35,094 bases of DNA from Coptodactyla brooksi (GCA_033557675.1 JAWQRM010000049.1:1-35094); one strand, 5' to 3'; positions 11,831 through 22,914 are shown, counted from the first letter of the stretch. The notes: generated by a model not told the origin, from the letters alone. Made by a program: numbers and translations.

Positions 11831-13960
11831 TAGCTCCATGATATCTTCAATGTCAATCTCCCAGTCAAGCTGACAACTCCCTAATCATCTAATTAATTCT
11901 AATTAATTTTGCGAATCGTAACCATCTTCGAGATCAAGGAAGCTGCAAACATTTGACCTTGAACTTAAAGGTTTCATGATATCTTCAAGGCCAATCCCCC
12001 AATCAGGCTGAAAACCACCTTATCACTCCTTCTGAGTGAATCACTGATAGAATCACACTTTAAAGGTAAGAACGCCAGTTATACTGAAATATCGAAATCC
12101 GTAAAAGTGGACTTTTCGAGTATCTTCAAAGATAGAAGTAGTGCTGAGAAGTCAATTTCCGAGAGGAGGTTTTAGTATCAGTCTATTGTTCAAGGTCTGC
12201 TCAAGATCAATTCCACTAACAGCTTCACAACCGGTGCGTAAATGACCTTGATATTGTCCTAAATCCTATCAATTTTGTAACCCATATCATTCTATAATGT
12301 TCGATTTAGTTTTCAAGGTCAAAGCATCTGCGAACATTTAACCTTGAATTTAAACGTTCCAGGAGGATGTTTCATCCAATAGTTCCACGATATACCCAAA
12401 GTCAATCCCCGAATCAAGTTTGAAAACTACCTGATCACTACTTCTGATCAATTGTGGGAGTCTTAATCAAGTTTATGCTCAATTAAAACTGATAAACCTT
12501 TTCCTGTGATCCTCCTTTCTCTACCCACTGAAAGAATCACACTTTAGAGTTAAGAACGTCAGTTTCAATGGATGATCGAAATCTTCTATATTCAATTGAC
12601 GGTCTTCTTAAATATTTGGTCTAAGATTCAAGGTCAAACGTTATAGGACGAGATTCCACAAACAGTACATAAAAAGTCTTAGTAAAACTGCTTCTCAGAT
12701 TTGTACACAGAGTTACCCATCAATTAATTTGATGAGTTAACTGACCTTGAAGAAGTCTAAAGAATCAGAAGCGGTAGAGGCATTCTGGAGCTTTCTCTCG
12801 CAACCTTTTATCTTCAGTTCAACGTCTTCGTAAATATTTGATCTAAGATTCAAGGTCAAACATGTTAAGGCAAAATTTCACAATCTGTACATCGATACCC
12901 TTCTGCAAACTCTTCCTTAAATCATTCCTTATCACAACTTCTAATCGATTTTGAGTATCGCAACCATGTTTATGCTTAATTAAAACTGATAAACCTTCTC
13001 CTATGATCCTCCTTTCTCAGGCCACTGAAAGAATCACACTTTAGAGTTAAGAACGTCAATTTTAATGGATGGTCGAAATCTTCTACATTCAGTTCAAGGT
13101 TTTCCTAAATATTTGGTCTAAGATTCAAGGTCAAATGTTATAGGACGACATTATACAATTAGTACATAAAAATTCTTAGGAAAACTGTTTCTCAGATTTA
13201 TACACCGTCGATTCTGAAACCTGTTCATCAACTCTTTTGGGAAACTGAGAACTTGGATGGGTTAAGTAACCTTGAAGAAGTTAAAGAATCAGAAGCGAAA
13301 TTTCACAATCTGTATATCGATGCCCTTGCGAAAACTCTTCCTTAAATCACTCCTTATCACCACTTCTAATCGATTTTGGGTGTCGTAACCATGTTTATGC
13401 CTAATTAGAACTGGTAAACCTCCTCCTATGATCCTCATTTCTCGGCCCAACCCAGCCACACTTTAGAGGTAAGAACGCCAGTTTCACTGGATGATCAAAA
13501 TCCGTAAAAGTGCAATTTCAAGTATCTTCTGAGTGATGAAAGGGCAGTTTTGGACTCTTGAGACTTTCAGTGTTTTCGCATTTTTTAATCCTTCGTTTCT
13601 GTTTGGTGTAGTCAACGAGTTAATGAGTATAAAATCAGTGTCTCGATCAAATTGAAAGCAAAACGTATCGCGAATTGCAAAATGAGGACTAGAGATAAAT
13701 GTCCTGTCCTAGATCCTGTCAATAATTTTATAACCTACTCCATTTAAGAATCTTCGATTTTGAGTTCAAGGTCAAGGCATCTACGTACGTTTAACGTTGA
13801 GTTCGAAGGTTCTGAGAGGAGGTTTCATCCAACAGTTCTGTGATACGTCCAAATCAAGTTGAAAACTTACTTTCTGCTTCAAATCATCTCCTATTTCTCT
13901 GCCTACTGATAGAATCACAGAAGAAAAAGCTCTGTACAGTGCCTGGCTGGAAAAGTGAAG
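11800..13960. repeat. Mixed Sat-A2 / Sat-A block with higher-order structure
   Basis: Sat-A2 landmarks (TCACACTTTAGAG plus GTAAGAACG; CTCCTATGATCCTC) recur near 12055, 12540, 13030 and 13455, alternating with partial Sat-A units at about 12600-12900 and 13090-13320. The sequence from 12575 (GATGATCGAAATCTTCTA) is repeated from about 13068, giving a composite period of about 490 bp. Exact TCAAGGTCA/TGACCTTGA is at 12313, 12628, 12742, 12850, 13125 and 13766. No gene is supported; the minus-strand frame at 13781-14008 starts in single-copy DNA and runs into the repeat. Confidence 0.85.
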
Positions 13961-15101
13961 TAACAACATTGGAAATTGACCCCTGGCGGAGTTAAATAGA
14001 AAATTCATTAAAGCTCCTGAATGAATCGTTGAAACACGCGTTGTAACGTTTTCGGCTTGAGGTATTATTGTATGCGAAGTGGGATTGTTGAGGTATTAAA
14101 TTGGAAAAAATTCAACAGTAATTTTCTGGTCCGCTTTTTTCCCTAAAACAAATTAATTGGAGAGTTTCGAAAATAAACACGAGACGCAAATTTTAAAATT
14201 CAAAATAAACACCATGTTTGTTTGCCGGCATCGTCGATAAATAAATTTGTTGGAGATTTCCCGAATATTGGACCGCCATGAGCAGTAATTGTTCGAGCTT
14301 TGCCCTATTACGGCGAACGGTTATATTTATAATAAACTCTATGCAAATTAGGTTTATTTATACGTCTAGCCCGGAGGAATTTTGATCAAACATGCAAAGA
14401 GGGCGCCGTCCAATCAATATTCTATTTAAGATCGAAAAGGATAATAAATTACCTCTAAGGGGTTTTAATTATATGTTGGTGACAACTGTAGGGCACCCGC
14501 TGATTCGAAAATCGCGAATGCCAATATAGCAATTACTGGAATTAATAAGGGCAAAGGGAAAATGTGAACATTTTTCTGCTTCCTGCACTCTTTTTTTCAG
14601 GAGTCGGAAAATTAAAATAGTTATTATTGATGTTACTAATAACCGGACGTATTTCGGCGCTTGAATAATCGAACCCCATTTTGTATGTTAAGCGGATTTT
14701 TTAATAACCCCGATTTATAACCGAACATTTGCGGGAATGTCTTGGAATCGCTGCAGTTAATTGATATTGGCCATTAGCTTCCCCGGAAACTAGGGTGATA
14801 AGTTAATATTATTAACCTATAAAACGGGGCGACTGTAGACAAACGCAAACGGACACAGAGGACGGCACTATCGCTGCACTAGCACCGCTATACTTATTTC
14901 ACAAACAAATGAACCGGTCGACATAATCACTACTACTGCAAGGCACGTTCCTTCCCTATGCGCCGCCACTGTGTATAACGTCTAGCCGTAATAATCATAA
15001 ATAATAAAGTTTACCAAAACCATTTGTCTTAATTAACCATTAATTAATTAAAGCAATCCTAGATGACAAAAACTACCCCGACTGTTTCTACAGAATACGA
15101 A
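13961..15101. other. Single-copy spacer, nothing recognised
   Basis: AT-rich sequence without satellite landmarks. A less AT-rich patch at about 14830-14995 lacks a long open frame. No promoter, RNA gene or coding exon could be assigned. Confidence 0.5.
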
Positions 15102-15624
15102 GCTTAATTAACTCTACACCGAAAAATTACTGCACCATCTAAACTTTAACACTGCGTAGTCGATAAAAAAAATTTCTTCACGACAGCTGTCCTGAAATGC
15201 TGAGCCGACCTTTAGTGTAGCGGTATACGCGGTGACCTTGAACTGGACTAGGAGGTGCAAGAATAGATCCCTGTTTCGATTAAACAATTAGGATACAAAT
15301 ATAATTGGTAATGATTGCTTGTAATGCTAAGATGGGTGCTCAAAGACTATTTCGATACACACGTGCGTGGTGTCGCTCCGTATTTATGCTGCGGTTGGAA
15401 CGTCGCAGTGATTGTGCGTTCGGTCTTACCTGCACATTTAATGAACCCTCAACTTTAGATCTCCTTTTTAGTTAAACAAGTAGAGTAAAAAATATAGTTA
15501 GTAAACGATTGCTTGGCGTAGTAAGATGACATTCAATCTGTCAAAAATGTATCCGCCACTTAGCGGTGCTCGTCTAATAAATTTCAGTCTAATCCAATGT
15601 GGTTATCCACGGTGATTGTTTGAG
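15102..15624 (+). repeat. Dispersed repeat R, copy 1
   Basis: This segment matches 17421-17979 almost throughout. Shared blocks include ACTCTACACCGAAAAATTAC, CCGACCTTTAGTGTA, GTGACCTTGAACT, GGTGTCGCTCCGTATTTAT, AAACGATTGCTTGGCGTAG and AATGTGGTTATCCA. The two copies differ by substitutions and by a short replaced stretch after the GCAGTGATTG block. The central portion (about 15340-15450) also appears in reverse at 30985-31110 and 32521-32610. There is no coding potential; it behaves as an interspersed repeat of unknown class. Confidence 0.85.
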
Positions 15625-15633
15625 TGTATAAAA

Positions 15634-15909
15634 ATGGAACAACTTTCGAAGTCTTCGCCGATTTTCAAGCGGACGAGCAGAAGGAGGAAATTTCATTACA
15701 CGATCGATGTATTTCCAACTTGTCCGCTAACTCTTCCCATTCCAGATTTGCTCAGCGTTCTACAAATAAAGGGCATATATTATGGATGCCAAGATAGATG
15801 CGTAATCAATATTTCAGTAGGAGGAATTCGGTACCAAACTCGACGATGTCTGAAAATTTATTTTTCAGACGGGAACATGTCACATTACCTGGCGTATAGT
15901 GTTTTTTGA
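15634..15909 (+). CDS. Unassigned ORF with a short BTB/T1-like motif (doubtful)
   Basis: From the first ATG (15634) this frame encodes 91 residues. An in-frame TTG lies upstream at 15616, in the end of dispersed repeat R. The only suggestive segment is RCVINISVGGIRYQT (15796-15840), which resembles the first strand and VGG(I/V)R(H/Y)xT signature that opens the BTB-type T1 domain of voltage-gated potassium channels and KCTD proteins. The usual continuation (a conserved Leu, then P-D/T-T-x-L) does not follow, and the frame ends 22 residues after the motif. A possible splice acceptor (CTCTTCCCATTCCAG, ending about 15747) precedes the relevant part. It could be a fragment of an exon, a decayed copy or a chance match. 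I do not assign a function. Confidence 0.15.
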   Translation: MEQLSKSSPIFKRTSRRRKFHYTIDVFPTCPLTLPIPDLLSVLQIKGIYYGCQDRCVINISVGGIRYQTRRCLKIYFSDGNMSHYLAYSVF

Positions 15910-17170
15910 GGAGCGCACCTTTTGTACGCGAATTCTCCACTCTGGCATTATACGCCTAAACTATTGTGCTTAATAAAGCGCTAGTTTAGTATTCTCAGAC
16001 TTGATGATATTAATATGTGTTTCACGAAACTCCAACGTTAGTAGGTTCGTACATTAAATTTGTCTTTCATACACATTACGTTTCCACCACACAGTTCTAC
16101 ATTATTAATAAACTATGTCGTTGACGCATACTCTGCAGAATACCTCGAAAAAAATCGTTTTTTATTTTTTTTTCTATTTTTATCTACGAGCGTATTAAAA
16201 CCTAGCCGTGCAAATAGGCCTTTTTAACGGGAAGCTTTGCGTTTCCGGTATCCCGAATTTGATAATCTATTTGCCTTCTCTGCGTGCTGAATTTAATGTA
16301 ATTTTTTACTCGGATTCCCGAAAGAAAAAGAATTCCAGTGAATTCGAACATACCCGATGCGCCTAAATGGTAGCCGTTGTGTTTTTGAAAATAGATGGCC
16401 TGGTTTATGAATGTGCTTGGATGTTAAATTTAATTAAACAATCCCCGAGGATATTATAAATTAGGGACACACGAGGAAACTTAGAATACCCCTGGGTAGC
16501 TCCGAGGCAGCTATAGATATTCCCGCTTTATATACCTGACCTTTGTTCATTTTGTCTTGTGCCGTTTTATTCGCACACATATATATGTATATTCATCACG
16601 TTGAAATTCTCATTCCTTTTTCGCTTCATTGAAAGTTTACACAGTGTAGAAATTTTCTACCATTTTGGAAGTTTGTACCATTTTCTATGTTTCTGTGACT
16701 GATAGATGGCGTTACGCAATTAGGCGGCGGATTCAAAATCCTCGCGGAAAATTTATACACAGCGCATAAAAATCTGAGTTTAATTGCTCGGAGGAAGCTT
16801 CGGTTTCCTCCATAAATTGCCACGTGATACACCCTGACGTCCGCGAAAAATTAAATCGCCGCTTAATATTTTCTTTCTCCCGAATCTGCCCCGAAGATTT
16901 ACATTCGTTAGTGAAATTGACAGATAAACTGCGGCGTTCGATTCCGCGATTAAGCAAAACGAACGTTCGCCGAGTAATTTTGAGTGGCTTAATAACGAAC
17001 TTGTAATGGGAATAGTAAATTTCTCGTTAACAAACGGAGAGCACTTCTCATTAAGAATTTATCATCGAGCGAAGAAATCGATGAAACGCCATGGCTTTAA
17101 TACAACAGACAGACGTGAACGTTAGGCTATTTCAACGGTTTCATAACCCTCAAAACTGGACCAATCACTT
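15910..17170. other. Single-copy spacer with short simple-sequence tracts
   Basis: A poly-T-rich run lies at about 16157-16183, and a small (TA)n-like palindrome (CACATATATATGTATAT) at about 16576-16592. TAGATGGCGT at 16703-16712 resembles the core of insulator-protein sites. Overlapping open frames on both strands at 16626-17006 cancel one another and match nothing. Confidence 0.5.
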
Positions 17171-17420
17171 GACCCATCACGAATCTTCAAAACTAGACTA
17201 ACTGTATTGATTGTGATAAAAAATGTGTTGGGCAAACAAGAAGGTTACGCATCATGGCGCACATCCCTTTCGGGCAGCGTCGACGTATCCGCTAGTCCTC
17301 GTGACCCTACCGTAATACTGGCCAGAGTCCCCTACACGGTGCTGACACCTGAGCCAGACTAGTCCAATCTAGCCTAGATGCCAAGTCAATCTCCTCAAAA
17401 AAACCTTAATATCAACCGAA

Positions 17421-17979
17421 ACTTAATTAACTCTACACCGAAAAATTACTGCACCATCTAAACTTTAACACCGCATAGTCAATAAAAAAATTTCTTCACA
17501 ACAGCTGCCCTGAAATGCTAAGCCGACCTTTAGTGTATAGTTACGGTATACGCAGTGACCTTGAACTTGACTAGGAGGTGCAATAATAGATCCCTGTTTC
17601 GATTAAACAATTAGGATACAAATATAATTAGTAATGATTGCTTGTATTACTAAGATGGGTGCTCAAAGACCAGTTCGATACGCACGTGCGTGGTGTCGCT
17701 CCGTATTTATCCTGTGGTTGGAGCGTTGCAGTGATTGTGAGTTAATAGTTAGTCTTTCATCGCTCTTCGTGTTTACTTTGTTACAAAACCAAAGGTTCCA
17801 AACCCTCGACTTTAGATCTTGTTTTGGTTAAACAAGTGGAGTAAAAATATAGTTAATAAACGATTGCTTGGCGTAGTAAGATGACATTCAATCTGTCAAA
17901 AATGTATCCGCCACTTAACGGCGCTCTTCTAATAAATTTCAGTCTAATCCAATGTGGTTATCCATGGTGATTGAGTGTT
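17421..17979 (+). repeat. Dispersed repeat R, copy 2
   Basis: This is the second forward copy of repeat R, about 2.3 kb from the first. It contains an exact TGACCTTGA at 17556, matching the one at 15233 in copy 1. The central GTGTCGCTCCGTATTTATCC block is closer to the reverse copies at about 31000 and 32550 than copy 1 is. The frame at 17634-17831 crosses this repeat and is not considered a gene. Confidence 0.85.
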
Positions 17980-17980
17980 T

Positions 17981-18095
17981 TCGATGACGGGTTATTCTAA
18001 CTCTGCTTATATACTAATTATTGAGGTGACTGAACTACTAGCTCAGCACCTTTCGCTGGGTCACGGTTAGTAGTTTGTTTATCGAGACCTAATCT
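17981..18095 (+). repeat. Dispersed repeat C, forward copy
   Basis: CTTATATACTAATTATTGAG, GTGACTGA, CTCAGCACCTTTCG, GGGTCACGGTT and TATCGAGACCTAATCTT recur, reverse-complemented and slightly diverged, at 29335-29485. It directly follows repeat R copy 2 and may belong to the same parent element. Confidence 0.75.
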
Positions 18096-18282
18096 TGCAT
18101 TCGATCCATCACAAATCTTCAAAACTAGACTAACTGTATTGATTGTGATAAAAAGTGTGTTGGGCAAACAGCAACCACAGGATTAGTGTAGAAAACGTAA
18201 AACTGCTTAGAAGTGTATCCAACAATTTTACGCATCATGCCACACATCCCTTTCGGGCAGCGTCAACGTATTCGCTACTCCT

Positions 18283-19138
18283 AGGCCAGTTTAAACCAAT
18301 CTAAACAAATAGACTGAGACCGCAGAAATATATACGGGACTCCCAAATATTTGAAAACTCGTATTGGAAGGGCCTGACTTCGCACAAAAGTAGAGTATTT
18401 TAGAATCAAATTGTATCGGTTAAGCAACGGGTTGAATAAGTATGTAACGAACGGTATCCTTCGTTAAATTCGAATATGTTTGCAAATGTAAAAAAGATGG
18501 AGTTACGTAAGGGGAATCGCAGGGTATCGATAAAACCGAGCGGTGGCGTACGGGGGATGGAAAGTTTAAATAGTGAATCACATGGGCGTGAGGGGTTGGT
18601 GAGGTGGTAGAGATAGTAATACAATGAACCGTTCACGTTTAGGCGCACGAGACATTCTCGTCCGTAAAAACACGACCTCCATCCAGATTCAAATTCGCCC
18701 CTCCATATTTTAGGTATAATTACGTATTTATATTCCGCTGGCGCAAACGCAAACACTCGATTTTTTACGCCATCGGCAACGGAGAAAGGTGTGCGATATG
18801 CATCCGAAATTTAAGGCGACTAAGGCAGTTTAAAACAAACAAGTGCCAATTCTTCCCTTCGCATCGATTAGTCAACCCTCCGTAGCTACAATCAAGCTCT
18901 AACTGTTCTACAAATTAAGAATTGTAGGAACTCCTTGAATAACCCCGATTCACTCTAAGTGGATCGATTAATTTATTCTTTCCGAAGTAATTTACCGTTC
19001 TTCGCTTATTGAAAGCGAAAGAAAAAGTGGATACGATAATAGATTCCTTACTTTCTCATTTACACGGCTGTTCTGTCACGGTACATTTGTCGGGGTCTGA
19101 TTCTACCTTGCCTGTCATCTATTAAACGCGAAGGAATT
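18283..19138. other. Single-copy spacer with an unrecognised minus-strand frame
   Basis: A minus-strand open frame covers 18406-18756 (116 codons). It is Phe/Tyr/Arg-rich, shows no signal peptide, membrane segment or domain motif I recognise, and has no clear splice context. I regard it as chance. The rest is AT-rich and featureless. Confidence 0.45.
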
Positions 19139-22105
19139 CTCTGGTCGGAAAAGGCTTGAGAAATCGAAGTCCTAGATTAGCTGTCACCAATCTTATGACA
19201 CCAATTAGCTGTCGTGGGTTTCTACATACTCCCCCATAGAAAGACGTCTTCATTTTCTGAAGAATCATCGGAATTATCCTTAGAAAATGGATTCATCCAT
19301 GCTTTCCTTAACTTACACCTCTATATTACTTGTTTTGTGAAAAAGTTAGTCGATTTGGTTTAATTCCTAACCTCTACCAGAAAGAATTCATTTATGATTT
19401 AAATAATTTTTGCTTCCAACAGATTTGCTCGGAAAAGGCTTGAGGAATAAATGTCCTCTATGTCCTGTCATAAATGTTATGACACCAATTAACTGTCGTG
19501 GGTTTCTACATGCTCTTCCATAGAAAGACGTCTTCATTTTCCGAAGAAGCATCAGAATTATCCTTAAAAGGCGTATTCATCGATGATTTCCTCAATTTGC
19601 ATCTCTGTATTACTTCTTTTGTGAAAAAGTTGATTGATTTGTGTATTTGTGGATTTCGTCTTCCAAGAAGGAACTTGGAAAGAATCTACTTCGGAAGGAA
19701 TTGTGTTGGGTTACTTCCTAAATTTTAGCTCAAGAATTCAGTTTTGATCTGAAGAATATTTGTTTGTAGGATTTTTTTGGAAAAGGCTTAAAGATCAAAG
19801 TACTCGATGAGCTATCCTCAATTTTATAACACCAATTAAGTGTTGTGGTTTTTTAAACAGTCCCCCATAAAATAATTCGTTTTTGATCTAAATAATTTTT
19901 GCTTCCATCGGATTTGCTCAAAAAAGGCTTGAGGAATAAAACTCCTTGATGTTCTGTCATAAATGTTATGACAACAATTAAGTATTTTGACTTTCTAAAT
20001 TCTTTTCCGTAAACAGGCGTCTTCATTTTATGAATAATTGCCATGATTATCCCTAAAAGTTGGTATTGATCGAAAATTCCTTACATCTACAATCCTGAAT
20101 TGTTTATTTAGGAATGAACTTAGAAAGAATCTATTTTGGAAGAAATTATTTTGTGTTACTTCTCAAATTTCAGAAAAAAAATCAGTTTTCATCTGACAAT
20201 GACTAATGTTGCCATCAGATTTCCTTGGAGTAGGCTTGAAAACTCAAGATCCTCGATTAGCTGTCATCAATTTTATAACACCAATTAAGTGTACTAGTCT
20301 TCTAAAGAGTCCCCCTTAAGAAGGCTTGAGTCATTTTCGGAATAATTTGGTATCATTTTCGAAATAATTTGGAATCATTTTCCAAATAATTGTAACCATT
20401 ATCCTTAAAGGTTTGAATTCATAGAGATTTTCTTCTACCTACAATCTGACTACTTATTTTGGAAGCAACTCAGAAAGAATCTTATTTTGGAAGGAATCTT
20501 ATTTTGAGTTATTTCTTAAATTTTAGTAAAAGAATTCAGTTTTGATCTGAATAGTGTTTATTACCAACAGATTTCCTTGGAATGGGCTTGAAAAATCAAA
20601 GTCCTCGATTAGCTATCACCAATTTTAAGACACCAATTAACTATTGCGGGTTTCTTCCTACTCCCCCACAGAAAGACGTCTTCATTTTTTTTGAAGAATC
20701 ATCAGAATTACCCTTATAAGGTGTATTCATCCATGCTTTCCTCAATTTACATCTCTGTATTGCTTCTTTTTCTTTAGGTTCGTTGTTTTGAGTTAATTCC
20801 TGAACTCTAGCAGAAAGGATTCGTTTTTGATTTAAATAATTTTTACTTCCATCAGATTTGCTCAGAAAAGGCTTGAGGAATAAAAGTCCTCGATGTCCTG
20901 TCATAAATGTTATGACACCAATCAAGTATTCTGACTTTCCAAATACTTTTCCGTACAATGGTGTCTTCATTTTATGAATAATTGCCACGATTATCCTTAA
21001 AAGTTTATATTCCTCGAACAATCCTTTAATCTACAGTCTGGTATTACTTATTTTGGAATGAACTGGAAAGGAATTCAATTTGGAAAGAATTATTTTGGGT
21101 TACTTATTAAATTTTAATAAAAGAATTTATGGCACCAATTATATGTTCTGGTTTTCTAAACAATCTCCCTTAACAAAAGCTTGAATCATTTTCGAAATAA
21201 TTTAGAATCATTTTCCAAATAATTTTGACGATTATCCTTAAAAGTTTGTACGCACAGAACACTTCTTCTATCTACAATCTGACTACTTATTTTGGAAGAA
21301 ACTTAGAAAAAGACTTCTTTTGGATGGAATTATTTTGAGTTATTTCTTAAAATTTAGTAAAAGAATTCAGTTTTGATCTGAATAGTGTTTATTGCCATCA
21401 GATTTCCTTGGAATGGGCTTGAAAAATTAAAGTCCTCGATTAGCTATCACCAATTTTAAGACACCAATTAACTGTTGTGGTTTTCTACCTACTCCTCCAC
21501 AGAAAGACGTCTTCATTTTTTTGAAGAATCATCAGAATTATCCTTAGAAGGCGTATTCATCCATATATTCCTCAATTTACATCTTTGTGTTGCTTCTTTT
21601 CTTTTAAGATGGTTGTTTTGGGTTAATTCCTAATTTCTAGCAGAAAGGATTCGTTTTTGATTTAAATAATTTTTGCTTCCATCAGATTTGCTAAGAAAAG
21701 GCTTGAGGAATAAAAGTCCTCGATGTCCTGCCATAAATGCTATGACACCAATTAACTGTTGTGGGTTTCTACATACTCCCTCACAGAAAGACGTCTTTAT
21801 TTTCTGAAAAGTCATCAGGATTATCCTTAGAAGGTGTATTCATCCACGTTTTCGTCAATTTACATCTCTATATTACTTCTTTTGTGAAGGAGTTGATTGT
21901 TTAAGGTTAATTTCTAATCTCTAGCAGAAAGAATTCGTTTTGGATTAGAAAAATTTTTGTTTCCACCAGATTTGCTCAGAAAAGGCTTGAAAAATTAAAG
22001 TCCTCGGTTGGCTATCGTACGTTTCATGACACCAATTAACAATGCTGGTTTCGTAAATGGTCTCCCATGAAATGGCATCTTCATCTTACGAAGGATTATC
22101 GCTAT
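19139..22105. repeat. Sat-B tandem array
   Basis: About ten diverged units begin around the word AAAAGGCTTGA (or a variant), near 19147, 19431, 19784, 19924, 20229, 20583, 20866, 21415, 21697 and 21979. Spacings are mainly about 282-284 bp, with about 350 bp where an alternative middle is present. Conserved boxes are TTATGACACCAATTAA, AAAGACGTCTTCATTTT, ATCAGAATTATCCTTA and AATAATTTTTGCTTCCATCAG. Some units have a different middle with a 22-bp minisatellite (20331-20394). Minus-strand open frames at 19853-20044, 20641-21021 and 21630-21815 encode related peptides because they lie at the same unit phase. Confidence 0.93.
20331..20394. repeat. 22-bp minisatellite inside Sat-B
   Basis: Three head-to-tail copies of TCATTTTCGRAATAATTTGG plus two bases start at 20331, 20353 and 20375. 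A two-copy version of the same sequence is found at about 21186-21229 in a later Sat-B unit, so the minisatellite was carried along by unit duplication and changed copy number. Confidence 0.85.
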
Positions 22106-22659
22106 GGTGGTCGTTAAGGTAAATATTAGAAATGAGAAAAAATTTGAAGGAAAATAGTAAATATATGAAATATGGGGTTGGAAGTTGGTGAGCAAACTTA
22201 AAATCAATTTATTGCACTATTTCAGAACCGGTGGAGCACTATTCAAGGAAAACAAAGCTGGCGCTCGCTCGTCCTCGTCATTTCTCCGTTGGAGAGTTCC
22301 GGGCGAGAAGTTAAAAATGAATAACAGAGTCAAAGATTAATGGTGTACGTGCACCGTGAATTTACATGCAGGGCAGGAAGTAAATTAAATATAAACCCCC
22401 GCCAGAGCAGTCACGAGATCATTCTTAAATCGCCAGAATATAGAATGTTTGTTTTCCGTGTAAGAAATACAAATTGCCCCTTTTTGCGTTTATGTGGAGG
22501 GATGGGGGGAGGTGGGGGCGGTTGGAGCAAGAGGTGGTCGAACTGGAGCATCAATCAGCCGGCCAGCAGGGGTACTAAAAAGTCTTGAACGTATTCAAAC
22601 GCTTCCCTTATATATTGGATTAAAATGTCTCGCTGAAAAATAGTTACCACTTCCAGTTT
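22106..22659. other. Single-copy region, no gene supported
   Basis: A plus-strand frame at 22340-22588 (82 codons) contains a Gly-run derived from a G-rich tract (GGGGGGAGGTGGGGGCGG, 22503-22520) and ends Thr-Lys-Lys-Ser. The G-rich tract could form a G-quadruplex-like structure. I recognise no domain. Confidence 0.4.
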
Positions 22660-22914
22660 ATGGACGATTTCCTTAAGGAAGTGGACAACCAAACACGAAA
22701 TGGGACGGTTCTAACCCCCATACGTTCCTTACCCGTACACAAACACAAGGACAATTTGAACTACCGCAGTTCTACGCAAAGCAAATTAGATAATATAAAC
22801 TGTGACGCTCCCAAGTTTCCCCCTGCAACTACAACTATGTATAATCCCGAGCTTCGTAACATGTTCGAGCCTGTCGCTTTTATAAACAACGCTTCTCCAT
22901 TCGTGCTAGTTTAG
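22660..22914 (+). CDS. Unassigned 84-codon ORF (doubtful)
   Basis: This ATG-initiated frame encodes 84 residues with a balanced, hydrophilic composition: an acidic start (MDDFLKEVD), Lys/Asn-rich middle and a Pro-Thr stretch (KFPPATTT). No signal peptide, membrane span, coiled coil or known motif is visible. A pyrimidine-rich stretch ending in AG (TACCACTTCCAG) lies 4 bp before the ATG and could be a splice acceptor, but no donor was identified. It has the most protein-like composition of any short frame in the window, yet its length is within chance for 35 kb on six frames. I give no function. Confidence 0.12.
   Translation: MDDFLKEVDNQTRNGTVLTPIRSLPVHKHKDNLNYRSSTQSKLDNINCDAPKFPPATTTMYNPELRNMFEPVAFINNASPFVLV

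Larger units (their letters stand above)
17171..18282 (+). repeat. Composite repeat flanked by direct terminal repeats
   Basis: Segment 17171-17300 is repeated in the same orientation at 18103-18282. Both begin CCATCAC(G/A)AATCTTC, share AAAACTAGACTAACTGTATT, and end with CATCCCTTTCGGGCAGCGTC plus about 20 bp. The right copy holds about 54 extra bp in the middle. Between them lie dispersed repeat R copy 2 (17421-17979) and a further repeat segment (17981-18095) that recurs in reverse near 29335-29485. The architecture (direct repeats of 130-180 bp around about 800 bp of non-coding DNA) recalls a terminal-repeat retroelement in miniature, but no primer-binding site, polypurine tract or target duplication was confirmed. 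Nested dispersed repeats are an equally good explanation. Confidence 0.55.

Noticed and set aside
18406..18756. 116-codon minus-strand frame.
   Set aside because: No recognisable domain, signal or splice context.
22503..22520. G-run tract as a G-quadruplex regulatory element.
   Set aside because: Possible on sequence, but an isolated G-rich run next to a doubtful frame gives no further support; left as a note in the feature entry.
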